From contig NZ_JAHZAX010000008.1 in NCBI RefSeq assembly GCF_019423705.1, positions 62,001 to 126,000 of the forward strand: DNA of 64,000 nucleotides, read 5' to 3'. The DNA is from Ruminococcus sp. (GTDB taxonomy: Bacteria; Bacillota; Clostridia; Oscillospirales; Ruminococcaceae). Made by a program: the position numbers and the translations under genes. The notes beneath the pieces were generated by a model. The model saw only the letters and a program-made list of their open reading frames with translations. It ran no database searches and was not told the origin of the DNA. Positions 54,104 to 61,468 of the stretch are shown here, one piece after another. Position 1 is the first letter of the stretch. Each line of letters begins with the position of its first letter.

Positions 54104-55138
54104 TTGAAACAATTTAACTCAAAATCCTGCGAAGAAATAATGACAACTGTGTACAAGCCAATAGAGTTCGTTATAGACGGCTTGATCGCACAAGGTCTGT
54201 ATATCTTAGCAGGTGCACCAAAGGTCGGAAAGTCTTGGCTGGCACTGGATATGTGCCTGTCAATAGCGAAAGGAGAAAAAATTTTAGGCCTAAAAACTTC
54301 ACAAGGAACTGCTCTGTATTTGTGTTTAGAGGACAGCTACGCAAGAATACAAAACAGACTCTATGAGCTGACCGATGAACCAACTGAAATGCTTTACTTC
54401 TCTGTTATGTCTGACCCGATAGGAGGCGGTCTTGAAGAACAGATCGAAGGCTTTGTGAGTGAACATCGTGATTTGAAAATCGTTTTTATCGACACTCTGC
54501 AAATGGTTCGTGGTTCAACAGATTCAGGCTATGGTTCAGATTATAAAGAGCTCTCTGTGCTGAAAGCACTTGCGGACAAGCTTGAAATCGCAATAATAGT
54601 TGTACATCATACAAGAAAATGCAAGGATACAGACCCGTTTAATATGATCTCAGGAAGTACAGGAATCAGCGGTTGTGTTGACGGAAGTATGGTTCTGATC
54701 GAAACAAAACGTGGCAGCCGTAATGCAAAACTTTATTGTGTAGGACGTGATATTGAAAACGCAGAAATTAATTTGCAGTTCGATAGTGATTTGAAAAAGT
54801 GGGTTGTTACCGATGAGCCGTCCGCTCCAAAAAATAAGGACAACATTTTTCTTGCGGCATTGTATGTTTATCTAAAAAAGCACATTTCGTTTACAGGTAC
54901 TGCGTCTAAACTTGTAAGCGAACTAAAAGAAGTCACGCAAGAACAATTCTATCCGAATAGAGTTACAAGAGATCTGGTTCAGAACGGCTACACACTCAGA
55001 AAGTACGGGATAGATTTTCAGTACAAGCGAACTAGAAACGGCAGGCTGATAATTCTTCATTACGACCGTGAGCGTGACAGCAGTGACAGTAAAAACACTA
55101 GCGAAGTTACTGTCAACAGACTGACCTTGAAAGTATGA
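54104..55138 (+). CDS. RepA-like AAA ATPase (helicase-type)
   Basis: 344 residues from TTG 54104 after AGGAGGA. The RecA-like core has Walker A GAPKVGKSWLALDM (about 37-50), YLCLEDSYARIQNRL, Walker B IVFIDTLQ, VVHHTRK and a GSTGISG loop. This is the AAA_25/RepA family, which includes hexameric replicative helicases of plasmids and integrative elements. The C-terminal 100 residues look like a winged helix. It probably helps the excised circle replicate. A truncated copy with the same leader lies at 37967-38562. Confidence 0.85.
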   Translation: MKQFNSKSCEEIMTTVYKPIEFVIDGLIAQGLYILAGAPKVGKSWLALDMCLSIAKGEKILGLKTSQGTALYLCLEDSYARIQNRLYELTDEPTEMLYFSVMSDPIGGGLEEQIEGFVSEHRDLKIVFIDTLQMVRGSTDSGYGSDYKELSVLKALADKLEIAIIVVHHTRKCKDTDPFNMISGSTGISGCVDGSMVLIETKRGSRNAKLYCVGRDIENAEINLQFDSDLKKWVVTDEPSAPKNKDNIFLAALYVYLKKHISFTGTASKLVSELKEVTQEQFYPNRVTRDLVQNGYTLRKYGIDFQYKRTRNGRLIILHYDRERDSSDSKNTSEVTVNRLTLKV

Positions 55139-55746
55139 AAAGCCCTGCAAAACCTTGCTTTACAAGATGTGACGGTAGAAATCAAAGCAAGTTTTACTGT
55201 CAACATTTCAAAGCTACTGCAAAAGCCAAATCAACGAACGTGTGGCGATTTGTGGGCTAAAAAAACCAGTCGGATGAGTTTAGCAGGAACTCACCAAAAC
55301 CACACACAAGCGATTTGTGAGCCGCTGTGAGCGATATTTTAAATAAGGTTAGGTTACGCAAGTCGAACTCAACGATTTGAGCAATTATGTACTTTGCACA
55401 ATTAAGCAGCTAGAGCTATAACCACCAAAGCTAAATATTTCATTGCAAGTTAAAGTTTCGGGGTCGCAGCCCCCGAAACACTCACAGCGGACGAGCAAAG
55501 CTCGCCGCAAAAGTGCCGTAAATACGCACTTTTAGAAAAGTCTTTGTGCATATTTTTTATGGGGTCAAGATACGGCTTTCAAAGAAAATTAGGGGTCGCA
55601 AGTTACAAAAATCACGCTCAAATGGCGTGAATACGAGCTTTGCAATAGGTGTCATAGGACAATAAAACCATATAGAAACGAGGCGATAAAGCAAAATGTG
55701 CAAACTGATTAACACTATACAAAAAAGGCAAAAATCGTAATAAGGA
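55139..55746. other. 600-bp non-coding region with a hairpin cluster
   Basis: No coding frame is convincing. Three hairpins stand in a row at 55455-55533. Before them are short repeats such as GCGATTTGTG (twice, 55243-55315) and AACGATTTGAGC. After them are AT-rich DNA and the Shine-Dalgarno site of the next gene. The layout would suit an origin of replication or transfer. Confidence 0.5.
55455..55533. other. Cluster of three hairpins, candidate origin
   Basis: Stems: GTTTCGGGG/CCCCGAAAC (55455-55479), GCGG-CGAGC/GCTCG-CCGC (55487-55508) and AAAAGTGC/GCACTTTT (55509-55533). None has a T-run that would make it a simple terminator. They are next to a RepA-like ATPase gene on an integrative element. 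Confidence 0.5.
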
Positions 55747-55755
55747 GTGTTGCTT

Positions 55756-55962
55756 TTGCAGATAATAAAGAACGAAAAATCAGGCATCGCTCAGATCTGG
55801 CTGAGCAATGCAGAACAACAAAATGAGAGAGTTATGAACTTGGTTGAGTGCAAGATAAAGGAGCTTAGCGGCGAAAAATTTAAAGTTGCCGTGTTCCGCT
55901 CAGGTTCTAAAGATCTGTACGAATGTACTGAAAATCTTCTCCACCATAATATTACTCTCTGA
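55756..55962 (+). CDS. Small protein upstream of the recombinase
   Basis: 68 residues from TTG 55756 (start QIIKNEKSGIAQIWLSNAEQ), or 71 from 55747; AAGGAGTG precedes. Ends KFKVAVFRSGSKDLYECTEN with LLHHNITL after it. Similar small proteins stand in front of large serine recombinases on Firmicutes elements. A role as recombination helper or directionality factor is possible but unproven. Confidence 0.6.
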   Translation: MQIIKNEKSGIAQIWLSNAEQQNERVMNLVECKIKELSGEKFKVAVFRSGSKDLYECTENLLHHNITL

Positions 55963-56025
55963 CAGCGAGTGCACCTATGGTGCACTTTACATACACTCCA
56001 CCATTATTTTTATATCCTTTGCCTA

Positions 56026-56054
56026 TTGCCTTTTGGGCAAAGATGTGATACAAT
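56026..56054 (+). promoter_or_regulatory. Promoter of the serine recombinase gene
   Basis: TTGCCT (56026-56031) and TACAAT (56049-56054) with a 17-bp spacer, 113 bp before the start. Confidence 0.5.
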
Positions 56055-56166
56055 ATTATTTGTAATAAAACATATAAACTAACAACATTGTATGTATCCG
56101 CAAGGGTAAGATCCATAATCAAAAGTGACAACATTGTACCACTATATCAAAGAAAGGGTGAAAGTT

Positions 56167-58362
56167 ATGAGCACAAAATACAGCATAGCAGGCTACTGTC
56201 GAATTTCTGTTGACGAGGAAATGGACAGGGACAACACCTCTATCGAGAACCAAAAAGCTATCATAACTGACTTTGTAAAACGAAAATTCCCCGACAGCAC
56301 GCTTGAATTTTACGAAGATCGTGACCGTTCGGGATATACTTTTGAGCAGCGTGAAGGGTATCAAGAACTGCGAAAGAAAATGCTGCGAATGGAATATGAT
56401 ATCCTTATCGTCAAAGACTTCTCAAGATTTTCACGCCGCAACAGCAAAGGTCTTGTAGAGCTTGAAGACCTCCGTGACGCCGGTATGAGGATCATCTCAA
56501 TAGGTGACAACATTGATTATCCTACCTATGACGATTGGACAGCTATCCAATTTAGATTTCTCATTAACGAAATGCCCGTTACCGACACCTCAAAAAAAGT
56601 CAAGTCAGTAATAAAACGCCGTCAGGAAGAAGGCAAATGGATATGTGCCGTGCCTTATGGTTACGTTATGACCAACAGCAAAACAATGAAATTTGATGTT
56701 GACGAGCCTGCCGCACAGGTGGTGCGTGATATTTTTGAAAAGTACAATGAGGGCTGGGGCTATAAAAAAATTGCAAATTACCTTACAGAAAAGCATATCC
56801 CTACCCCTCGTATGTGTGAGAAGATGCGAAAAGAGGCGAACGGTGAAGAGTGCAAGCGTGAGGCAAAACAAACGTGGAGTTTGGTGACTATCAGCGAAAT
56901 ATTGTCAAACGATTTCTATATAGGCACCCTCCGTCAAGGCAAATACCGCCGTAAGAGAATCAACGGCGACGAAGTCAAGCAACACGAAACTGACCACATT
57001 GTATTCGAAAACAACCACACGCCTATCGTGGATTACAAGGTGTTCGCATTGGCACAGGAGAATCTCAAAAAACGTACCACATCTCATTATCGTGGCGTAA
57101 GAAAATACGAAAATGCTTATTCCGGATTTCTCTACTGCGGCGACTGCGGTTCACCAATGTTCTCAATGAGCAGAAACGATATTGCCGCCGCTTATACCTG
57201 CGGAACATATCACAGACGAGGAACAAAAGGCTGTACATCACATCACACAAGGGTCGATATGCTTGATAAGCTGCTAAAAGAGTACATTCAAAAAGTCCGT
57301 GACAATTCGCAGGATATGATCGAACGTCTGCAAATCTCCATTGCTAAGGAGCAGAACGCAAGCAATAACAGCAAGTCAGTCGTGGAGCTGATAAAAGGAC
57401 AGATCGAGGACGCAAAAGCTGAAATGAAAATGCTCACACGTCAGCAGACAAGAGATGTAATGCGTCACCCTGAGCGTACAGAGATCATTGAAGAAACCTA
57501 CACCGAAATGATCGACGAGCTTACCTTGCGAATAGAGGGACTGAAAAACCAGTTGCAACTGGCGGTGGATAAAAACAATGCCATAGTAAGAGTAAACCGA
57601 ACCGCAAAAACCGTATTTGAAATTTTCGACAATATTTTGAATAAGCCTACCCTTGACAAAAATGACATAAATCTGATAATCGACAAAATAACAGTTTATG
57701 AAGATCATATAGATATTCAGCTCAAAGCTGACATTGACTGCCTGCTGAAATACGGCACACTTGACGAACCTGAGAGCGTATCAGCAATGGCAGAGGTCAG
57801 CGAAAGAGCTGCCGAAAATTTTAATAAAGGCACTGAGAGCAAAAAGTCAGCCGGACAACTTGTCAATGTTATAAAAAATAGCAAGGGCAAGGTTCTTAGT
57901 GTCAACGTTATCAGTAACGGCGACCCCCTTGAGATCTACACGAACCCCGACGGCGAGGTCATTTTCAAGAAATATTCCGCTATCAACGAAATGTCCGAGG
58001 GCGCTTTGCAGGCGGCGGAGGTCATTTCAAAGCTGGGCGGAGCGCCAGCGGTGGTGTTCGATAAAGATCACGTCGTGGCAGTGTCGGGAGCGCCAAAAAA
58101 GGAATATTCCCAGCGCAGGCTATCCCCTGCACTTGAGGAGCTGCTTGACGCACGAAAGAATTATGAATTTACCAGCGGCGAAAAGCTACGACCCGTTGAG
58201 GGCGTTTCTAATCACGCTCTTGCCGTGTCGCCCATAATCACAAACGGCGATATCACGGGTGCGGTGGCGTTCGTGGCAGGAGACGAAAACGACGTTTGCA
58301 GCGATAAGCAGGCAATGCTTGCCAAGGCCGCAGCGATGTTTCTCGGCAAACAGATCGAATAA
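56167..58362 (+). CDS. Large serine recombinase, fused in frame to the 3' half of spoVT
   Basis: 731 residues from ATG 56167 (AAAGGGTG precedes). Residues 1-587 are a complete large serine recombinase: catalytic Ser in YCRISVDEE, FYEDRDRSGYTFEQR, IVKDFSRFSRR, the recombinase domain (AVPYGYVM, IPTPRMCEKM), a zinc ribbon (CGDCGSPMFSMSR with later Cys) and a coiled coil of about 400-500. At Gly585-Asp586-Pro587 the frame crosses the attachment core. Residues 588-731 are the C-terminal GAF-type half of SpoVT. In the excised circle the same frame would instead end 25 codons after Pro587, giving 612 residues. So the fusion is a result of integration, not a designed fusion. Confidence 0.9.
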   Translation: MSTKYSIAGYCRISVDEEMDRDNTSIENQKAIITDFVKRKFPDSTLEFYEDRDRSGYTFEQREGYQELRKKMLRMEYDILIVKDFSRFSRRNSKGLVELEDLRDAGMRIISIGDNIDYPTYDDWTAIQFRFLINEMPVTDTSKKVKSVIKRRQEEGKWICAVPYGYVMTNSKTMKFDVDEPAAQVVRDIFEKYNEGWGYKKIANYLTEKHIPTPRMCEKMRKEANGEECKREAKQTWSLVTISEILSNDFYIGTLRQGKYRRKRINGDEVKQHETDHIVFENNHTPIVDYKVFALAQENLKKRTTSHYRGVRKYENAYSGFLYCGDCGSPMFSMSRNDIAAAYTCGTYHRRGTKGCTSHHTRVDMLDKLLKEYIQKVRDNSQDMIERLQISIAKEQNASNNSKSVVELIKGQIEDAKAEMKMLTRQQTRDVMRHPERTEIIEETYTEMIDELTLRIEGLKNQLQLAVDKNNAIVRVNRTAKTVFEIFDNILNKPTLDKNDINLIIDKITVYEDHIDIQLKADIDCLLKYGTLDEPESVSAMAEVSERAAENFNKGTESKKSAGQLVNVIKNSKGKVLSVNVISNGDPLEIYTNPDGEVIFKKYSAINEMSEGALQAAEVISKLGGAPAVVFDKDHVVAVSGAPKKEYSQRRLSPALEELLDARKNYEFTSGEKLRPVEGVSNHALAVSPIITNGDITGAVAFVAGDENDVCSDKQAMLAKAAAMFLGKQIE
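57899..57946. other. attR of the spoVT element
   Basis: The core GGCGACCC is at 57919-57926. On the left is the element arm GTCAACGTTATCAGTAACGG. On the right is host spoVT sequence CCTTGAGATCTACACG. The likely crossover dinucleotide GA is at 57922-57923. Confidence 0.8.
57919..58362 (+). pseudogene. spoVT: 3' half of spoVT (GAF-like domain), separated from its start
   Basis: It reads GDPLEIYTNPDGEVIFKKYS then a GAF-like domain (AVVFDKDHVVAVSGAPKKEYS, VSPIITNGDITGAVAFVAGD) and ends AAAMFLGKQIE. This follows the known SpoVT pattern after its REGDPLEI motif. It has no start or Shine-Dalgarno site of its own and is now translated only as the tail of the recombinase. SpoVT regulates sigma-G dependent genes in forming spores; homologues also occur as general regulators in Ruminococcaceae. 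Confidence 0.92.
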
Positions 58363-58367
58363 TAATA

Positions 58368-58396
58368 GAAAGGCTGTCGTAATTGGCAGCCTTTTA
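58368..58396 (+). terminator. Terminator of spoVT
   Basis: AAAGGCTGTC pairs with GGCAGCCTTT, followed by a T-rich tail, just after the stop. Confidence 0.7.
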
Positions 58397-58514
58397 CATT
58401 TTATACAATTTTGCAGCCTCATAATCGTATTTTTCTACAAAATTGGCCGCATATGTTGCGATCTCCAATGATGAAAGTATTTATTTATGAAGAAAGAAAA
58501 GGAGGTCTTTGACT

Positions 58515-59762
58515 ATGAAAAAAACTAACGTACATAAGACTCACGAACAATTTGTAAAAAAATCTCTGTCTGCGCTGACTGCTCTTGCACTTTGCACAGC
58601 ATTTGCGCTGCCGACTGCTGCATCGGCTGAGGACTTTTCAACAGGTTCAGATCAGTCCTACACATCGACTGCGAGAAGAGTTATCACCGACAAAGACGGC
58701 ACTTCATACGTTTACGAGGGCGATTTCGTTTACCGCATTTCCCCCGATGACGACAAGACCTGCGCTGTTGTGGAATATAAAGGCAGCGACAAATTTGTCA
58801 ACATTCCTGCGGAATTTGACGGCAGAAAAGTCACCGTGATCGACGGCTGGAGCAGGCGAGAGGCAGATTACTCTGAGTGGGACGATAAGCACCCGCTTGG
58901 CGTTACAATGGGCGCATTTGCGAATAATAAGAACATTGAGGCCGTTATTATCCCCGACAGCGTGACCGAAATCGAAGCAGAGGCATTTTATTGCTGTAAA
59001 TCACTCAAAAGCGTTAAGTTCGGCAAGGGTTTAAAAACTATCGGCGGTTCGGCTTTTTATAACTGCGTTCAACTTTCAAGCGTGCAGCTTCCCGACAGCG
59101 TCAGCAAGATCGGCAGTTGCGCTTTGGGATTTATGACCGCAGATGACGGCCAATTTGACATTTTACAGCCTGGTTTTTCCATCACAGCAAGGGGCGGTTC
59201 GGCGTCTGAAAGTTACGCAAAAAACGCTGACATAAAGTTCAACAGCATTCACGAAAGTATCGCCAAAGCAACGGTCAGCGGCATTAAGACAAAGGCCTAC
59301 ACCGGCAAGGCTATCACCCAAAAGGTAACAGTCAAGCTTGGCGACAAGGTTCTCAAAAGCGGCACAGATTACATCGTGACCTATTCCAATAACAAGAAGA
59401 TCGGCAAGGCAAAGCTGACGACCACGGGCAAGGGCGGCTACTGCGGCAGCATTACGAAAGAGTTCACCATCAACCCCGCCAAGCAGGAAATTCAGAAGCT
59501 GAACGGTCGTTCAAAGGGCTTTTTCATCGACTGGAAGCAGAAGGACTCTGCCACAGGCTACGAGGTGCAGTACAGCACAAGTTCAAAATTTGAAAAATCC
59601 GCAAAGCTCATTATCAAAAACAAAAAGACCGACAAAGCCACGATCTCAAAACTGTCAGCCAACAAGAAATATTACGTCCGCACAAGGTCTTACACCATTG
59701 TTGGAGGCAAAAAATATTATGGCGAGTGGTCAAATGTAAAGAGCGTTGTTACAAAGAAGTAA
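58515..59762 (+). CDS. Secreted leucine-rich-repeat (BspA-type) protein with MBG and FN3 tail
   Basis: 415 residues from ATG 58515 (AAGGAGG 9 bp upstream; a TTG at 58509 is too close to it). Signal peptide to about residue 38 (AASA). BspA-type leucine-rich repeats at about 115-210 (IEAVIIPDSVTEIEAEAFYCC, LKSVKFGKGLKTIGGSAFYNC, LSSVQLPDSVSKIG). An MBG-like domain (about 250-325) and fibronectin III (about 326-415) follow. These last two match the C-terminal unit of the GH26 mannanase almost domain for domain (AKQEIQKL, DSATGYEVQY, YYVRTRSYT). It is probably a surface or secreted binding protein; no catalytic domain is present. Confidence 0.82.
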   Translation: MKKTNVHKTHEQFVKKSLSALTALALCTAFALPTAASAEDFSTGSDQSYTSTARRVITDKDGTSYVYEGDFVYRISPDDDKTCAVVEYKGSDKFVNIPAEFDGRKVTVIDGWSRREADYSEWDDKHPLGVTMGAFANNKNIEAVIIPDSVTEIEAEAFYCCKSLKSVKFGKGLKTIGGSAFYNCVQLSSVQLPDSVSKIGSCALGFMTADDGQFDILQPGFSITARGGSASESYAKNADIKFNSIHESIAKATVSGIKTKAYTGKAITQKVTVKLGDKVLKSGTDYIVTYSNNKKIGKAKLTTTGKGGYCGSITKEFTINPAKQEIQKLNGRSKGFFIDWKQKDSATGYEVQYSTSSKFEKSAKLIIKNKKTDKATISKLSANKKYYVRTRSYTIVGGKKYYGEWSNVKSVVTKK

Positions 59763-59799
59763 ATGCTAGTTCAGGACAATATAAGTGAATATGTGAAAC

Positions 59800-59836
59800 G
59801 TCCCACCTGTCTGCGTTTGCGGTCAGGTGGGACGTT
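59800..59836 (+). terminator. Terminator of the LRR protein gene
   Basis: CGTCCCACCTG pairs with CAGGTGGGACG, followed by TTGATTCTTT. Confidence 0.75.
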
Positions 59837-59891
59837 GATTCTTTATACAAAAAACACCCGCCAAAGCACCAAACGCTCTGACGGGGTTAAT

Positions 59892-59936
59892 TGGCAGGGG
59901 CAGAAGGATTCGAACCCTCGGCACGCGGTTTTGGAG
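59892..59936 (-). other. 3' fragment of tRNA-Trp (attachment site remnant)
   Basis: On the minus strand the sequence runs CTCCAAAACC, GCGTGCCGAG, GGTTCGAATCC, TTCTGCCCCTGCCA: the CCA anticodon loop, variable loop, T-arm, acceptor strand and encoded CCA. The 5' half is missing; the DNA to the right is unrelated. A terminator hairpin (CCCGTCAGAGC/GCTTTGGCGGG) follows on the minus strand at about 59852-59886. Such a displaced 3' part marks where an integrative element has entered a tRNA gene. Confidence 0.75.
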
Positions 59937-59951
59937 TAAACCGAAAGAGCA

Positions 59952-59979
59952 TTGACAAAATCAAACAATATGATATAAT
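59952..59979 (+). promoter_or_regulatory. Promoter at the left end of the second element
   Basis: TTGACA (59952-59957) and TATAAT (59974-59979) with a 16-bp spacer, 28 bp before the start codon of the next gene. Confidence 0.7.
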
Positions 59980-60007
59980 TTAAGAAAAATAATAGGAGGG
60001 ACTTTAT

Positions 60008-60442
60008 ATGAAAAATTTCATAGACAAAAGAGAAAGACTGACCATTGCAAAAGACTTAGCGTTGATCACAGAACAGGAGTTTGTAAAAAAGCTCAGCAAC
60101 GCCGATGCTATTGCTTACTGCAATGAGCATATGCAAAACAGAATGTTCGGCGCTAAGGGAGAAAAAATTTATGTCGTTAAAAACAACGAAGCTGAACTTG
60201 AATTTGACAGCATTGATGAGTTTGAAACACAGTTTGCCAACCATTATGCTAATCTTCAGAAATCAACTGAGGAATATGAGGAAGAGGCTTCATCCAGAGC
60301 TGAAGCAATACTAAAAATAGTCGCCGAGGCCGATCTTTCGGAATTAGAGAAATATAAACTGTTTATTGACTACGAGATTGAAAAGAGGAAGGGAAATAAT
60401 CCTCCTAATCCTTTCACTATGGAAAATCTGTGGTACAAATAA
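60008..60442 (+). CDS. Hypothetical protein at the left end of the tRNA-Trp element
   Basis: 144 residues, acidic and helical, without membrane segment. It starts KNFIDKRERLTIAKDLALIT after AGGAGGG. No family recognised. It has its own promoter, and a terminator (AAAGCTGATGAG/CTCATCAGCTTTTTT) follows at 60449-60486. The position next to the tRNA fragment would suit an accessory gene of the element, but nothing in the sequence shows its role. Confidence 0.6.
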   Translation: MKNFIDKRERLTIAKDLALITEQEFVKKLSNADAIAYCNEHMQNRMFGAKGEKIYVVKNNEAELEFDSIDEFETQFANHYANLQKSTEEYEEEASSRAEAILKIVAEADLSELEKYKLFIDYEIEKRKGNNPPNPFTMENLWYK

Positions 60443-60448
60443 ACTGAC

Positions 60449-60540
60449 TAAAAGCTGATGAGAAAACATCTCATCAGCTTTTTTCTTTCGGTGAGATTTG
60501 TTATGAAAAAAGGCTGCTGAATTTTCGGTAGCCTTTTTTG
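60449..60540 (+). terminator. Two consecutive terminators
   Basis: AAGCTGATGAG/CTCATCAGCTT with TTTTTC (60449-60486) and AAAAAGGCTGC/GTAGCCTTTTTT (60510-60539). They separate the hypothetical gene from the parAB operon. Confidence 0.75.
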
Positions 60541-60673
60541 GTGATAAATATCACCAAGCATAGTACAAAGGGTAGCTCCCTTTAAGGGCAGGCTTAGTGT
60601 TCTTCCCTGCCCCCTGGACTATGCCGTATAAAGCAAGAACACATAACGATATAATTGAAAGGATGTTTTATCT

Positions 60674-61468
60674 ATGAAGAACACTAAAATTATCTCAGTA
60701 ATCACCGAAAAAGGCGGTACAGGAAAAACTACTACAACATTTAACCTCGGTTGTGCTTTAGGTATGTTAGGGAAAAAGGTATTATTAGTTGATCTTGATA
60801 AGCAAGGAAACCTAACGTCTTACTGTACAGAAGCTCCAATCCAAAAGACAATTGCTGATCTTATTTACTGTATTTCATCCGGAATAACGGAAATAAGCTA
60901 CTTCGACTATATAAAGCAATCAGAAAAAAATCCTAACGTTGACTTCATCGCCGCAGGGCGTATGCTAGGCTCTGCTAACAGCATTATAGCAGCTTCAGCC
61001 GAATGTAACTACATACTTAAACAACTGCTTCATAGCGACGCTCTGAGCGCCGTGTACGACTATATAATCATTGACAACAGACCTGACCTTGACCTGCTTG
61101 CACAGAATGCACTTAACGCATCAGGTTATATCATAATACCGATAGATGCTGGTATATTCGCATTCGATGCTATTGATCTGATTACAGAAAAGGTCAACGC
61201 CATATGTACAACAACTAACCCTGAATTGAAGATACTTGGGATACTTCAGAACAGAAGTAACATAACTACAACATATAAAGAAATTGACAGCGCTTGCCGT
61301 GAGATTTACGGAAATATTGTTTTCGGCACAACGATACCAGCACGTCCTGAACAGATCAATAAAACAGTAAAGAACTATGCTGGCTGCGTCAATCTGCCTG
61401 GCAACACGCTTGCAGAAAAGTATATCGAACTTGCTAAAGAAGTAATGGAAAGGTGTGTGAATCAGTAA
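60674..61468 (+). CDS. parA: ParA/Soj-type partition ATPase
   Basis: 264 residues. The deviant Walker A is EKGGTGKTTTTFNLG (Lys13 signature), with Walker A' VDLDKQGNLT and Walker B YIIIDNRPDLDLL. There is no N-terminal helix-turn-helix, so it is the small ParA/Soj type. Its stop overlaps the parB start (TAATG). It is expected to segregate the excised circular form of the element together with ParB. Confidence 0.9.
   Translation: MKNTKIISVITEKGGTGKTTTTFNLGCALGMLGKKVLLVDLDKQGNLTSYCTEAPIQKTIADLIYCISSGITEISYFDYIKQSEKNPNVDFIAAGRMLGSANSIIAASAECNYILKQLLHSDALSAVYDYIIIDNRPDLDLLAQNALNASGYIIIPIDAGIFAFDAIDLITEKVNAICTTTNPELKILGILQNRSNITTTYKEIDSACREIYGNIVFGTTIPARPEQINKTVKNYAGCVNLPGNTLAEKYIELAKEVMERCVNQ

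Larger units (their letters stand above)
40609..57921. mobile_element. 17.3-kb serine-recombinase element inserted in spoVT
   Basis: Bounded by identical GGCGACCC cores at 40606-40613 and 57919-57926, it splits spoVT in frame. The right end carries a large serine recombinase. The contents are AbiE-like genes, a SEC-C protein, a tyrosine recombinase, type I modification genes, a TIR-bounded ABC operon, a RepA-like ATPase and a hairpin cluster. No relaxase, T4SS or phage structural genes are present, so it is an integrative element without evident self-transfer. Element DNA is visibly more AT-rich than the flanking core genes. Confidence 0.88.

Noticed and set aside
40609..57921. The element as a prophage or conjugative element
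   Set aside because: No capsid, tail, lysis, relaxase or type IV secretion genes are seen in the 17.3 kb.
57919..58362. The recombinase-SpoVT frame as a naturally evolved fusion regulator
   Set aside because: The N-terminal half of the same spoVT is present at 40516 and ends at the identical core, so the fusion is explained by integration of the element.
59892..59936. A complete tRNA-Trp gene
   Set aside because: Only the part from the anticodon loop to CCA is present; the DNA on the 5' side does not supply D-arm or 5' acceptor strand.
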